This document shows positions 11,692-23,200 of a stretch of 64,000 bases of DNA, one piece after another. Origin of the DNA: Datura wrightii. Its lineage: Eukaryota > Streptophyta > Magnoliopsida > Solanales > Solanaceae. The stretch covers positions 34,721,501 to 34,785,500 of the forward strand of contig JASDFA010000010.1 of the NCBI GenBank assembly GCA_035772735.1. Direction: 5' to 3'. The translations under genes and the position numbers were made by a program. Within the stretch, counting starts at the first letter, position 1, and each line of letters opens with the position of its first letter. The notes under the pieces were generated by a model that was given only the letters and a program-made list of their open reading frames with translations, made no database searches and was not told the origin of the DNA.

Positions 11692-13132
11692 AGATAAGGA
11701 GTTGGTGGATTCATTATAGAGCCGGAGAGACAATTTAATCGCCAAAGAAGGGAAGCTCTAGAGAAAAAGCTGCAGTTGCTAAGACAGGCAATTCTGGAGA
11801 AACAACAGAATCCACCACTTTTGAGGGCAGTTTTAGTGCCCGAGGAGATGGCAGCAAGGCCAGTCCACGAAGTGGCAATCCCATATACAAACAACGTTAC
11901 ATCTAGTATTCGCATACCAGAGCCAGGAGGGAGGTTCAAGCTTAAACAAAACATGGTGCAGTTGTTGCACACCACCGGGCAATTCACAGGTCTCCCTCAT
12001 GAAGATCCAAAATAATATCTCCAAAACGTTTTGGAGATAAGTGACACTTACATTCCCGCTGGACTATCATCTGACTATGTGAGGCTTACATTATTCCCAT
12101 TATCATTATTGGGGGACGCAAAGAGGTGGTTGAAAGCTGAACCACCTAACTCTATCACTACTTGGGATGATCTTGCAAGAAAGTTTCTGATACGATTCTT
12201 TCAATTTGGGAAGACAGCTAGACTTAGAAGTCAGATTCTAAGTTTTAAACAAAGAGAGGGTGAGAATTCGTATAAAGCTTGGGAGAGGTTCAAATCAATG
12301 TTAAGGGATTGTCCTCATCATCACCAGTCTAATGATGTGTTGGTGCATACATTCATTGAGGGTTTGGAACCACATACAAAAATTTTGCTAGACTCAGCAG
12401 CTGGGGGGAACGCATTGGAAAAGACTTATGAGGAGCTTTATACTTTGTTAAATCGTATTTCACAGGGAATTCTAGAATGGAATGCGGACTCATCACAAGG
12501 AGGAACAAGGAAAGTGGCAGGAGTCTTTGAGGTGGATGGTTTTACAGCTATCGCTGCACATATAGCTTCATTGCAAAATCAACTCAACACCCACTTCAGC
12601 AGTATGAGCTTGAATCAAGCACAAGCCCCTGTAAATATGGTTTAGCAGGTTTGGTGTGAAGTATGTGAGAGTAATGACACACTTAGATGAGTGTTGTGGT
12701 GAAAATCTAGATTCGGTAAACTTTCTTGGGAACATCCAGAGGAATAATAATCAACAGTATGGCAACAGCTACAACTCAAATTGGAGGAATCATCCGAATT
12801 TCTCTTAGGGTAGTAATAGCCATCAAGGACAGAGTTCAAAATAGGGCGTACAGAGAAATCAAGGGGGGCATCAGACTTTTCAGTCTCAATACTGAGGAAA
12901 CAATGCAGCTCCTCCACCACCCAACAACATTGAGGACATATTCAAAACAATTATAGCTAACCAAGTGCAAATGAAGGCTGATTATGTAAAATTAGCGGCT
13001 GACATGAAAAATCAGCAGTTAGCTACAAAAGCGTTGGAGTACCAGTTTGGATAGTTAGCTGGAGCTCAAAACACCAGGCCCAGAGGTGGACTACAGAGTG
13101 ATACTAACCCAAATCCCAAGCAGGTCAATGCA
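11692..13132 (+). pseudogene. gag of element C, broken
   Basis: Capsid-type Gag is recognisable from 11716 to 12645 in one frame, interrupted by TAA at 12013. Motifs include GGRFKLKQNMVQLLHTTGQF, the SLLGDAKRWLKAEPPNSITT block and the AWERFKSMLRDCPHH block. After a TAG at 12643 the frame shifts near 12684. It then runs through a degenerate zinc knuckle and a Gln/Asn-rich linker with four more stops before the protease. Element I carries the same protein in better shape. Most stops fall where I has Gln or Arg codons, as expected of C-to-T change. The N terminus is shifted by a small indel near 11717, and no convincing ATG is visible. Role: the capsid that packages element RNA. Confidence 0.85.
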
Positions 13133-14930
13133 GTGACCACAAGGAGTGGACTACAACTTAAGGAGGTGGAACCAAAAAGACCACCTCAGCAATATGGAGT
13201 AGTGGAAAAAGATGGGGAACATGATGATGAGAGGGGGAAGGAAAAGGCAGCTGAGGAAGAAAGACCACCACCCCTGTTTCCTCAAAGATTAAAGAAGCAC
13301 AAGGAAGAAGCTTGCTTTAAGAAGTTCATGGAGGTGCTGAAACAGGTACACATTAATTTACCTTTGGTTGATGTTTTGCAGGGAGTGCCGAAATATGCAA
13401 AGTATATCAAGGACATCGTAGCAAACAAAAGAAGATTGACGAAGCATGCTACGGTGGCGCTTATTGAGGAGTGCACTTCCTGGATACAAAACAGGTTACT
13501 GACAAAGCTCAAGGATCCTGGGAGCTTTACCATTCAGATCACAATCAGGCAAAGTATTCGAGCTCGCAGATTATGTGATTTAGGAGCAAGAATAAACTTG
13601 ATGCGGACATCGGTGTTCAAGAAGTTGGGGCTAGGCAGCCCTTGACCAACTACTGTGATCTTGCAGCTAGCTGACCGTTCTTTGGCCAGACCAGATGGTA
13701 TTGTGGAGGATGTTCTAGTTCAAGTGGGCTCCCTCATTTTCCTGGTGGATTTTATTAACTTGGATTTCGAGCTGGATGCGGAAGTCCCATTTATTTTGGG
13801 ACGTCCTTTCTTGGAAACCGGGCGAGCGTTGATTGATGTGGTTGCTGGGCAGCTAACCATGCGAGTGCATGATAAAGTTGAAGTTTTTGATGTGTACAAG
13901 GCCATGAAGCTTCTGGCCATTTATGAGGAGCTATCAGTGATCAGTGTGCTAAATCAGGAAGCAATTCTTCAGATTGTTGACTCTCAGGACCCATTGGAGA
14001 GAGCTTTGATGGGCTCCGATCATTTAAGAGACAGGGCTACGTATGGGATGGTACAGATGCTGAATGAACCAAAATGGTTTCCCAGGAAGCAAGACTTTCA
14101 GCCATTGATGAGGTCGTTGGAACCATTGGCAAAACCATCAATTGAGGAGGCACCAAAATTGGAGTTGAAGACATTGCCTCCACATCTGAAGTATGTATTT
14201 TTGGGGGAAGATTACACCTTTCCAGTCATCATTTCCGCAGAACTGATAGAGGCACAAGTGAAGGATGCATTTGTGGTCCTCAAGAGGTGGAAGAATGCAA
14301 TGGGTTGGCAAATGTCAAACATTAGGGGAATTAATCAAGCTTTTTGCACACAGAGGATTTTTATGGAAGAAGGATCAAAGTCAACTGTACAACATCAGCG
14401 GAGGTTGAATCCGATGATGAAGGATGTAGTTAGGAAGGAAGTGATCAAGTGGCTTGATGCAGGTGTGGTATATCCCATTTCAGGCAGTGAATGGGTCAGT
14501 CCTGTTTAGTGTGTCCCAAAGAAAGGAGGGATGACCGTGGTCACCAATGAGAAGAATGAGCTTATTCCCACACGCACAGTCACAGGGTGGTGAATTTGCA
14601 TGGATTACAGAAAGCTCAATGAGGCCACAAGGAAAGATCATTATCCTATCCCCTTTATTGATCATATTTTGGATAGGATGGCAGATCAAGAATACTATTG
14701 TTTCCTTGATGGATATTCTGGTTATAACCAAATAGCCATAGCACCGGAGGACCAAGAGAAGACCACTTTTACATGTCCTTATGGGACATATGCTTTTAGG
14801 CAGATGCCATTTGGTCTATCCAATGCACCAACCACATTCCAGAGATGCATGATAGCGATCTTTCACGATATGGTGGAAGATTTTGTCGAGGTATTTATGG
14901 ATGATTTTTCTGTTTTAGTAATTCGTTTGC
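13133..14930 (+). pseudogene. Protease and reverse transcriptase of element C, broken
   Basis: The segment is in frame with the downstream half of gag. A proline-rich linker and a conserved block, HINLPLVDVLQGVPKYAKYI, precede the retroviral-type aspartic protease with DLGA at 13577-13588. The LGRPF motif follows near 13800. RT motifs then appear: MDYRKLNEATRKDHYP (from 14600), the fingers/palm FGLSNAPTTFQRCM and the catalytic FMDD at 14894-14905. Stops at 13643, 14507 and in the 14590s interrupt one continuous frame, and a frameshift follows just after FMDD. It is inactive as it stands. Confidence 0.88.
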
Positions 14931-17057
14931 TACATGTTTGCAGAATCTTTATTGGGTGCTAGCTTGATGTGAAGACTCTAACCTTGTGCTCAACTGGGAG
15001 AAATGTTATTTTTTATTCAAGGAGGGTATCGTCCTTGGCCATTAGGTGTCATGCAAGGGGTTGGAAGTCGGTCATGCGAAGATCGAAGTGATCGAAAAGC
15101 TGCTACCACCAGTGTCAGTGAAGGGTGTTCGTAGTTTTTCGGACATGCAGGGTTCTACAGAAGGTTCATCAAGAACTTCTCTAAGATTTCTAGACCGATA
15201 TGCCGACTGCTATAAAAAGAGGTGAAGTTCGAGTTTGACGAGGATTGTGTCATAGCATTCGAGGAGTTAAAACAGAAGCTGGTAGAAACACCTATTCTCA
15301 TTTCTAGAGATTGGGAGCAACCGTTTAAATTAATATGTGATGCTAGTGACGTGGCTTTAGGAGCTGTATTGGGGCAGCGGAGGAATAGAATTTTTCAGTC
15401 CATTCATTATGCAAGCAAAACACTTGATGCAGCCCAAGTCAATTATATAGTCACGGAAAAGGAGATGCTAGCATTGGTGTTTGCATTTGATAAATTCAGG
15501 TCCTACTTGGTGGGTTCTAAAGTACTGGTGTATACCGATTATGCAGCAATTCGGTATCTATTTAACAAGAAGGATGCAAAGCCCAGACTAATCAGATGGA
15601 CATTGTTGTTACAAGAGTTTGACCTAGAGATTCAGGACAGAAAGGGGAGCGAGAATCAAGTGGCAGATCACCTATCACGATTGGAAAGCCGGTTGCATGT
15701 GAAGGAAGGTGACAGCATCAAAGAAGAGTTCCCAGACGAGCATCTCTTGGCACTAAGGGAAGGTCAAATCCCTTGGTATGCTGACATTGTGAATTTGCTG
15801 GTAAGTGGAGTCTACCCATCGGAGGCTACGGCTCAGCAAAGAAAGAAGTTGAGACATGATTGCAGGTATTACATTTGGGATGAGTCGTATTTGTTTAAGC
15901 AGGGACCTGATCAAGTGATCAGACGATGCATACTAGAGAACCAGATTGCAGAAGTATTGAGGAGTTGTCACTCATCATTGTATGGAGGGCACCACGGAGG
16001 CGAGCGGACAGCTCACAAGGTGCTACAGTCAGGTTTCTTTTGGCCTACACTGTTTAGAGATTCTATGGCATGAAGTAAAAATGTTTGATAGATGTCCGAG
16101 AACAGGCACAATTATTAGAAGGCAGGAGATGCCGCTGCAGCAGATATTAGAAGTGGAGATCTTTGATGTATGGGGAATAGATTTCATGGGCCCGTTTCCA
16201 CCGTCATTTGGTAATCGTTACATCTTGGTAGCCGTTGATTATGTATCTAAGTGGGTCGAGGCAAAGCTTGTCCCAGGAATGACAACAAAGTGGTGACAAA
16301 ATTTGTGAAAAAGCATATTTTCACCAGGTTCCGGACACCCCGAGCTATTATCAGTGATGGAGGGGCTCATTTTGTGAATGCGAGTTTCAAGAATTTGCTA
16401 GCTAAGTATAGGGTGCGACACAAGGTAGCAACAACGTATCATCCCCACACTAGTGGGCAAGTGGAGGTGTTGAACAGAGAGATAAAGCAGATTCTACAGA
16501 AGACAGTGAATGCACAACCAATTCATTGGTCAAGAAAACTCAATGATGCGTTGTGGGCTTATAGAACTGCATACAAGACACCCATTGGGACTTCTCCGTA
16601 TAGATTGGTCTATGGAAAGGCATGTCATCTGCCTATGGAGATGGAAAATCGAGCTTTTTAGGCCGTGAGAAAGCTTAACATGGATCCGGAGCTAGCAGGG
16701 AAGAAGAGGCTAATGCAACTCAGTGAACTAGATGAGTTTCAACGGCATGCTTATGAAAGTGCCAAATGCTACAAGGAGAAAATGAAGAGGTGGCACGACA
16801 GGCATATGGTGCATCGGATCTTTGAGCCGGGGAAGAAAGTGTTGTTATTTATTTCAATACTGAAGCTTTTTCCAGGTAAATTGCGGTCCAAATGGTCAGA
16901 GCCGTTTGAAGTGGTGAGAATGACCCCACGCGGGGCAGTGGAGTTGTGGCAAGAAGATAGAAGTGCCACATTTTTGGTGAATGGGCAGTGATGTAAGCAT
17001 TATTGGGGTGAGGACGTTATTCGAGAGGAGACGTCCATCACTCTATAGGAAGATTAA
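14931..17057 (+). pseudogene. RNase H and integrase of element C, broken
   Basis: After frameshifts near 14920 and 15150, the RNase H region is open from 15222 (CDASD, then the YTDYAAIRYLFNKKDAKPRL region). It leads into the integrase HHCC finger, with GGHHGGERTAHKV near 15990. A frameshift near 16070 and another near 16270 split the integrase core (DFMGPFPPSFGNRYI; then SDGGAHF and the segment ending SGQVEV). The C-terminal domain follows from 16665, with LFPGKLRSKWSEPFEVV. Stops at 16659 and 16989 break it further. I see no chromodomain, which fits Athila and separates it from A, B, H and J. Confidence 0.87.
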
Positions 17058-17097
17058 GAATGAATAGCATCGAGCCGCGATGGTAAATCAGGCATTG

Positions 17098-17115
17098 CAC
17101 GGGAGGTAACCCGTG
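17098..17115 (+). other. Post-pol hairpin (element C)
   Basis: CACGGGAGGTAACCCGTG has a 6-bp stem and a 6-nt loop, and is preceded by caggcattg. It lies about 40 nt after the end of pol. Equivalents with changed but still paired stems occur in E, I and K. Confidence 0.75.
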
Positions 17116-17331
17116 AATGTGTTGTAATAGAAGAGTAGAATTTTTTGAAAAAAAAAGAGAGAGAAAAAAAGAAAAACAAAGAAAAAGAAAAATAAAATTC
17201 TTGCATTGAAACCTATGATTTCTAACCAATATCTTGTGGTGAAATGATTTTCAGGTGGAACAGAGGGCAAAAATACAAAAAAGCGCAAAGGAAAAAAATC
17301 AAGGTAAGAAAATAAAAATTGCCACATTCCA

Positions 17332-17556
17332 GTGAGCCTGCGTGATGGCTCCGTGTCACGGAGGAGGGCCTCCGCATTACCCTCCATGACATGTTGAGGC
17401 TTATTCCGAATTTTTAAAAAAGATCAAGAATGCCTGCGTGATGGCTCCGTATCACGGAGGCAGTGCTCCGCATTGCACTCCGTGACACGTTGAGTGTTAT
17501 TTCGCGTCGGGTCACCTCGGGTCACCGGGTAACCCGCGCGAAAAACCCCTTTTAAA
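17332..17556 (+). promoter_or_regulatory. Putative internal promoter for ORF3 (element C)
   Basis: Two units of the LTR-type palindromic module (17332-17400 and 17430-17492; cores ctccgtgtcacggagg and ctccgtgacacgttg) are followed by a GGGTAACCCGCGCG block. About 59 bp after the second unit comes a weak TATA-like tttaaa (17551-17556). Element K has the same order and spacing, with a clean TATA box. No start-site data are available. Confidence 0.55.
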
Positions 17557-17691
17557 CCCTAATTTCCTTCATTTTCTTCCTACTTTCTCAAATACTCCGC
17601 GACCCACACCCAAAATCCGCTTCTCCCCCAACGTGACACGGACTTAGTGATCAACTATCTTCAAGTTTTCTTCAATTTCATTGAAGTAAAG

Positions 17692-18326
17692 GTATGTTCT
17701 TGAATTTTTCCTTATTATTGCTCAAATTAGTGATTCTTGAACATGTTTGGTGATTAGACCTTTCCCTAAGTGAGAAATAAGCTTGAAATCACTTGCGTTA
17801 TGATTGAATGATGTTCATAGTATCGTTGTTAGTAGATGAACTCAATGATTGCATGTTTTGTCGAAATTCTTGCGAAATTGATAGCTAGGGTTGAGGATTG
17901 AATAGGAAGAAGACTAAATGCTTTGAAATTTTGATAACTCGGGTTGTACATGTTGGGTGAAGTAAAATGTAGCGACATTGATGTTGAATATGCTAAGTGA
18001 GAAGAGGGATTTTCGGAAGAATGCAATTGGATAATTACATAGGTTGTTGAAACAAAATTTGCAAAGTGCTAATGATGATGTAATTGAATCGATGGAGAAA
18101 TTTTTACACATTGTACGAAGTCTGAGTAGTACAAAGTAATTACCCCATCGAATTATATGAATGTACTAAGCATGTTGAATGCTAAGAATGGCATTATCAG
18201 GAATGTCTTGTCGAATTGTGTTGATTGTGGCTTAAGACTAAGTGTGGGGTGATCTAATTAAACCCAACCTTAGTTGTAGCTAAGTAATACTTGCATAAAA
18301 TTGGGACTGTATGTTTGAATGTACAG
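17692..18326 (+). other. Predicted leader intron before ORF3 (element C)
   Basis: The donor is aaag|gtatgttc at 17692. The acceptor is tgtacag| at 18326, six bases before the ORF3 ATG. The 635-bp interval is T-rich and noncoding, as plant introns are. Element K has a donor and acceptor at matching places. Confidence 0.6.
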
Positions 18327-18331
18327 GAAAA

Positions 18332-19552
18332 ATGTCAGGCCGACAGGATAAGGGCAAGGGCGCATCCACATCTAGCGCCAGCAGAAAGAGGGTAAGATTG
18401 GGATCAGCATTTCCAGCAGCACTAGCGGTTCCTAGAGGTCAACACTGACAATACGGAACCAGATGGGTTACTGATGAGGGGAAGAAGTGGTACGCTAAAC
18501 ATAAAAAAACCAAATACTTCCCGGAGGAGCAGATAGCACGGGAACCGCTGGCACAGGAATTCCTGCAGATTGTACATCGGATTAACACTGCTGGGCTAAA
18601 CTTCATTTTCGAAGAGCCTAGGGAGTACAATCTTCATCTTATTCGGGAGTTCTATGCAAATTGGAACCCGACCTTACGCAGCCAAACCATAAAAATCAGA
18701 GGGCAAGTTGTCACTTTTGAACCCCACAATCTGAATGCAATCCTAGGGGCGCGGGACATAGACGCTCATGTCCTCCGTCAGCTGAACATCACTCCACCCT
18801 ATGCGAACATCAGACACACCTTATGTGGAGCCCGATCGATCGCCAGGTGGGGTAGGCACAAGGAGAGCGGCAACCATCAGACATTGCCCTACTCTTAGAT
18901 GAACCGGGAGGCCCGGATTTGGTTGAAGATTGTGTGTTCATTCCTGATCCCGGTGGTGCACATGACAGATGTCACTCGGGACAGATTTTGTCTGGTGTAT
19001 GCCCTGATGAAGGGGCTAGAAATCAATGTTGGGGCGGTGATCATCTCCGCCATGAAGAGAGCCCGACTGCATCAGGGGCATAGATATGGGTTCGGTGGTT
19101 TGCTTACCATGTTCCGGAGGGGCCACAATATTGAGGAGGAGGTGCTAGATTACATCCAACAGATCGACAAGCATGCCTTGGATGTCACCAAGACCAAGGC
19201 ACCTGACACTACTTTTGGGCCGGTTCTCACACTAGCCGAGCGACATGCTCAGGATGATCAGTACATGGCCCGCATGTACGGGATGCAGATGTTGCAGCTG
19301 CGCATCGGCCGGAGGCTCGCAACAGAGGATGAGCTGTGGCAGCTCGAGTTGGATTACCCATTCAACGAGAATGCCCAAGCCTTATGCCGAGTGGCGCCCA
19401 CATTTGTGGAGCCCGTGGATGATGATGACCCTACCAATGAGGAGACACGCCGGGAGGACTTAGATGTTGAGTCGGACGAGGACGGCGGGGGCGATTCTAA
19501 CATGGGCGACGAAGCACTAGCACCTAATGAAGAAGTTGAATACTTTGATTGA
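18332..19552 (+). pseudogene. ORF3 of element C (env-position protein), two stops
   Basis: Starting at ATG 18332, one frame of about 407 codons is interrupted by TGA at 18446 and TAG at 18896. The N terminus is basic (MSGRQDKGKG.., KRVR). The middle has a conserved patch around REFYANWNP and IKIRGQVV, then TLCGARSIARW and GAVIISAMKRARLHQGHRYG. The C-terminal third is strongly acidic, ending EEVEYFD. I see no signal peptide or membrane segment, so it is not an obvious envelope protein. It resembles plant proteins often labelled 'putative plant transposon protein' (from memory, not searched). Copies occur in E and K at the same place. The function is unknown. Both stops are consistent with C-to-T change when K is the reference. 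Confidence 0.8.
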
Positions 19553-19942
19553 TCAGGGAGTTTCACCACCCAACCTTTGTGATATTTTAAAATGATGTGA
19601 ACACTGGGAAAGTGTTCGTCTTAAGTGTGGGGTGGGAGTAGTAAGGTGCTATCTATTTTGTTTATGTTTTGTTTATGTTTGTTGTGTTTGTGCTAAATGT
19701 GACTTAGTGACTCTGTGTTTTGTGTTCTATAATTAATTTGGTGTTGTAATGAATGTTGAGTTGTTGTTGTGTTGTGTTGAGCTGCTGCTGTGTGTGTGTT
19801 GTGTAAATATTTTTCAAATTAATATTTTTATCTTTTTCTATAAAAAAATTTTGTTGAATTTTTTATGTTGGGTTTCTCGGCTTTTGTTTTCGGTGCTTTA
19901 CCGACGATAGTCCCATTGAACCAAAGTCGTAGATAGCGACTG

Positions 19943-19981
19943 TTTCCTATGATAGATGGATGACGACCGTGTTATGGGAAA
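19943..19981 (+). other. Conserved structured element with core ATGGATGACGACCGT (element C)
   Basis: A tttcc..ggaaa stem encloses agatggatgacgaccgt; gacgaccgt is partly self-complementary. The same core appears once each in E, I and K at matching positions. Confidence 0.65.
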
Positions 19982-21330
19982 TGTAGTCGATAGGAGTAGT
20001 TTTTTTCTTTCTTTTCTTTCTTTTGTTTTTTTCACAAACGTGTCGCTACTTCATGGTTCAGAATTCTTGTTACGTGTTGTACATGATATAATGATGCAAG
20101 TGTGATTCGTATGAAAGCACGCAAATGTGTTAAACATGTTGAGATACCTAGTCCATAGAGTTCGATTCGATGTGATCAAGGCTTAATAGTGAATTCTTGT
20201 AATTAGCTTATTGAAGAGTCTGTGAATATGTCTTGAGTTGAGAATGTGCACTGAGTGTGAGGTGAGGTTTTGACTATTCCATGCTATTGTAAAGTGTCTA
20301 GAACTTGTCTGGTGTGTGTACTAAACGAAATGAAGGATGTGGATTGTAGGAAAGGATGTAGGCATTTCTTTGAATTAACCGAAAGTTCTCCCTTATCATA
20401 CCTACCTTGAATGTACATCCTAGTTAGCCCTATTGAGCCTTTAGCCTATTTTTTTCCATTGAAGAGGTACAAACCAAGCTTAATCCTTTCTTTTCATTAG
20501 CCGTGAATTTGATCCAAAACTCTTAAGCGCTTAAGAAAAACAATTTTTCCACAGTGTAAAGGAGTGAGAAGTGTGAAACGGAAGGAAAGCGGTAGTTGTG
20601 AAAGTTACAGAAAAGGTCAAAGGTGCACTTGTTGAAATTGATTAATTAATAGTAGAGAGTAATAAAATCAATGAATGAGAAAAAAAATAAAGATGCATAA
20701 CTACTCTTTGCTAGTAAGTCGAGTGTGCTTAAAGAAATGGGAACAAAAAAAAAGAAGAAAATTCGAGAATGAGAGGATGGAGGAGGAAGCAATGGTCGTA
20801 GTGAAGGTGAGATGTATTGAAAAGAGCTTAAGGAAGCTAGTTGCTATTATTGGTTAGCCATGTATTTACTAGTTCCTTAGCTTACGTTACAACCCATTAA
20901 GTCCTATGTGATCTTACATCACACGTCCTTATATTAGTGGAGTAAAACACTAGAGGCAAGCTTATGGTTCATGACATGATGCATGTGAATTCTTTGGGAG
21001 AGAGAGCGAAATGTATTCATTACCCCTACATGTAGTGCTTTGGAAGTATGATGGCAAATGGGGTAATTCTTTTGTGTTGTGAGGGCACATGATTTACGAG
21101 AGATAAAATTTCGTGTCGGATGTCTTATCAGTTGATTTGCACGAGTTTTACAAGATCGAGAATCGATTCTTGAGTTTAAGAGGTATTAATGTGGTGTACT
21201 CCATTGTATTGATGAGACCATGCATGTTTTATTTATGATTTGCTATCTTAAATAATCTGTATAGCCGTGGCTTGAATAGTCAAGCCAAATTAGCTATGCG
21301 TGGGTACCAATTGCATGAGATGTGAGAGTA

Positions 21331-21348
21331 TTGTTCGAGGATGAACAA
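21331..21348 (+). other. Pre-LTR hairpin (element C)
   Basis: TTGTTCGAGGATGAACAA has a 7-bp stem (one G-T pair) and an AGGA loop, ending 20 nt before the 3' LTR. Confidence 0.75.
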
Positions 21349-21368
21349 GGTTTTAAGTGTCGGGTAAG

Positions 21369-22909
21369 TGATCTTGGGCAGAATTGCATGCCCAAGTGAT
21401 ACTCAAATGCTTCATTTCTACTTGTTTATCTATTGTTATGTGTACATTCTCATGTGATTTTTGGTTAAATGTGAATTTATACTAACCAACATGATTAGTG
21501 TTGTTTTGCAGGTAAAAGGAAATTTTAGAAGCTAATATATATGTTGGTGAAGTGCGGGAATGGACTTGGAAACAAGGAGTGGATGTTGACAAGGGAAAGT
21601 AGCAAAAATAAGGGCTCCGCGATGGCGTCGTGTCATGCTACCATCGCGGAGGCATTCTGCTTCAGATGAATTAATTATGTCGAAATCCAGTGGAGGTTCG
21701 CGTTACCTCCGTGGCACGGAGGCAGTGCTCCATGATGCACTCCGTGTCACATTGAGTGTGATTACCTGGAACCTCAAGTTCTAGTGAAGGTGCGTGATAG
21801 CACTGTGGCATGGAGGCAAGGCTCCGCAATGCAAGTCATGCCACGTTGAGGTGCAATTACCTGGGAGCCGATTTCCAGTGAGGGTCTGCGATACCCCTGT
21901 GGCACGAAGGGAGTGCTCCGCGATACACTATGTGCCACGTTGCTTGTTATTCTGGGAAAAATTATCAATATTATAAATAACACACTTAGGTTTTATTTTA
22001 AACATTTTGACTTGGTTGAGCAAGAACGTGGGTTTCAGGCAGTTGAGAGGACGAAAATTCTAGGGTTATTCTCTCCTCTTTCTGTTTAATTTCAATTTCT
22101 TTTATGAATTCTACTTATTTGAAGATGTTTAATCCACAAATGAGTGGCTAATTAACTTCTTGCTGAGGTTAATGATAATTGTAGAGGAATGTAATTGTTA
22201 ATCATTTCAGTTTTCATCTTTTCTTGAATGGTTGTTCTATCAATTCTTATTTTTACTGCATTAATGTTTGGCCAATGTTAATGTATATCTAGAAATCCAA
22301 TTTTGATTTTGAAAAGGAAAGGAATTGGACATATGTGAATTGGTAGGATATGATCTTTTCTTAGTTGTAAAAATTGAGAAAGGATTTATATTCGGAATAG
22401 AAATATATCTGAAAGTCTTATTAGTCAATTACGGAATCGGTTAAAATATTTCTGAAAGTCTTATTAGTCAATTATGGAATCGGTTATGTATGGCTAGAGC
22501 ATGAAATTCTTATATCACAAATGTAGATTAAGGTCTCGTGATTCTTAAATTGGATAGGAGTCGAAAGATCCAATCCATAGGCAATAAATTCCTGACTAGC
22601 AACCGAAGAGAAGATTAGCTGAATTGAATTAATAAATTACATCCCTACATGTTTGTCTTAACCTCAGCTTGTTCATTGCTATTATTCAGACTCAAATTAT
22701 AATCTTGACTTAGATTCTCGTTACTTAGTAAACTTTAACTCTTTAAACATTATTTATTTGGTTGTCCGCATTCATAGAGATATCGTTCACTGACACTTAA
22801 GTTAACTAATATCGTAGTTCAGTCCCTGTGGGATCGATACTTGGCTTTAAATAAGCCACTTTACTACTTGTTCGACCACGTGCACTTGCGTGTAGTTTTC
22901 ACCTGAACA
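21369..22909 (+). repeat. 3' LTR of element C, full length
   Basis: It starts TGATCTTGGGCAG and ends CACCTGAACA, 1541 bp. Modules lie at about 21612-21945, with a TATA-like tataaat near 21972. It keeps the roughly 640 bp (about 22112-22751) that the 5' LTR lacks. Confidence 0.87.
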
Positions 22910-23200
22910 CTTATGCATTTAAGAATCATATTTTTCCTATATTTAGCCATGTTTTGAGAACAAATTATGTGTGTTTTCTTGTGTTTTATGTGAAAAAGAG
23001 CTAACACACATGATTAGATGCTTTCAATTATTAAAGTGATGAATTTGGGCTTGATTGTGCCTAAAAAGAATAAGAATGGAAAAATAGGGTTGACCGAAAA
23101 AGTATGATAGAAGTTGGCATCACAAGGTATAGTTGTGCTATGGCTTGCGCGATACACAAGCCTAGATGGCACACAAAGTGGTGCGATGCACCAAGGATAT

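Larger units (their letters stand above)
19553..21368 (+). other. 3' noncoding region of element C
   Basis: About 1.8 kb without coding potential. It holds a structured element (19943-19981), low-complexity T-rich and GT-rich stretches (19640-20030), a block at about 20300-20375 that also occurs in I (about 43735-43805) and K (about 58635-58715), a second shared block at about 20885-20990, and the hairpin (21331-21348) and degraded polypurine tract (about 21355-21368) before the LTR. Confidence 0.75.
10639..22909 (+). mobile_element. Element C, complete Athila-like retrotransposon with ORF3
   Basis: The order is LTR, Asp-tRNA primer site, gag, protease, RT, RNase H, integrase, a third ORF, a long 3' noncoding region and LTR. 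The flanks are cttac (10634-10638) and cttat (22910-22914), a 5-bp target duplication with one mismatch. Total length is about 12.3 kb. Many stops and several frameshifts show that it is old. The 5' LTR is about 640 bp shorter than the 3' LTR. It lies inside the LTR of D. Confidence 0.88.

Noticed and set aside
17545..17575. aaccctaa near 17555 as a telomere-type repeat
   Set aside because: It occurs once, in the leader after the TATA-like box, without tandem copies.
18899..19552. A separate 217-codon gene starting at 18899
   Set aside because: It is the second half of ORF3; the upstream part is in the same frame and matches ORF3 of K, with a TAG just before the Met.
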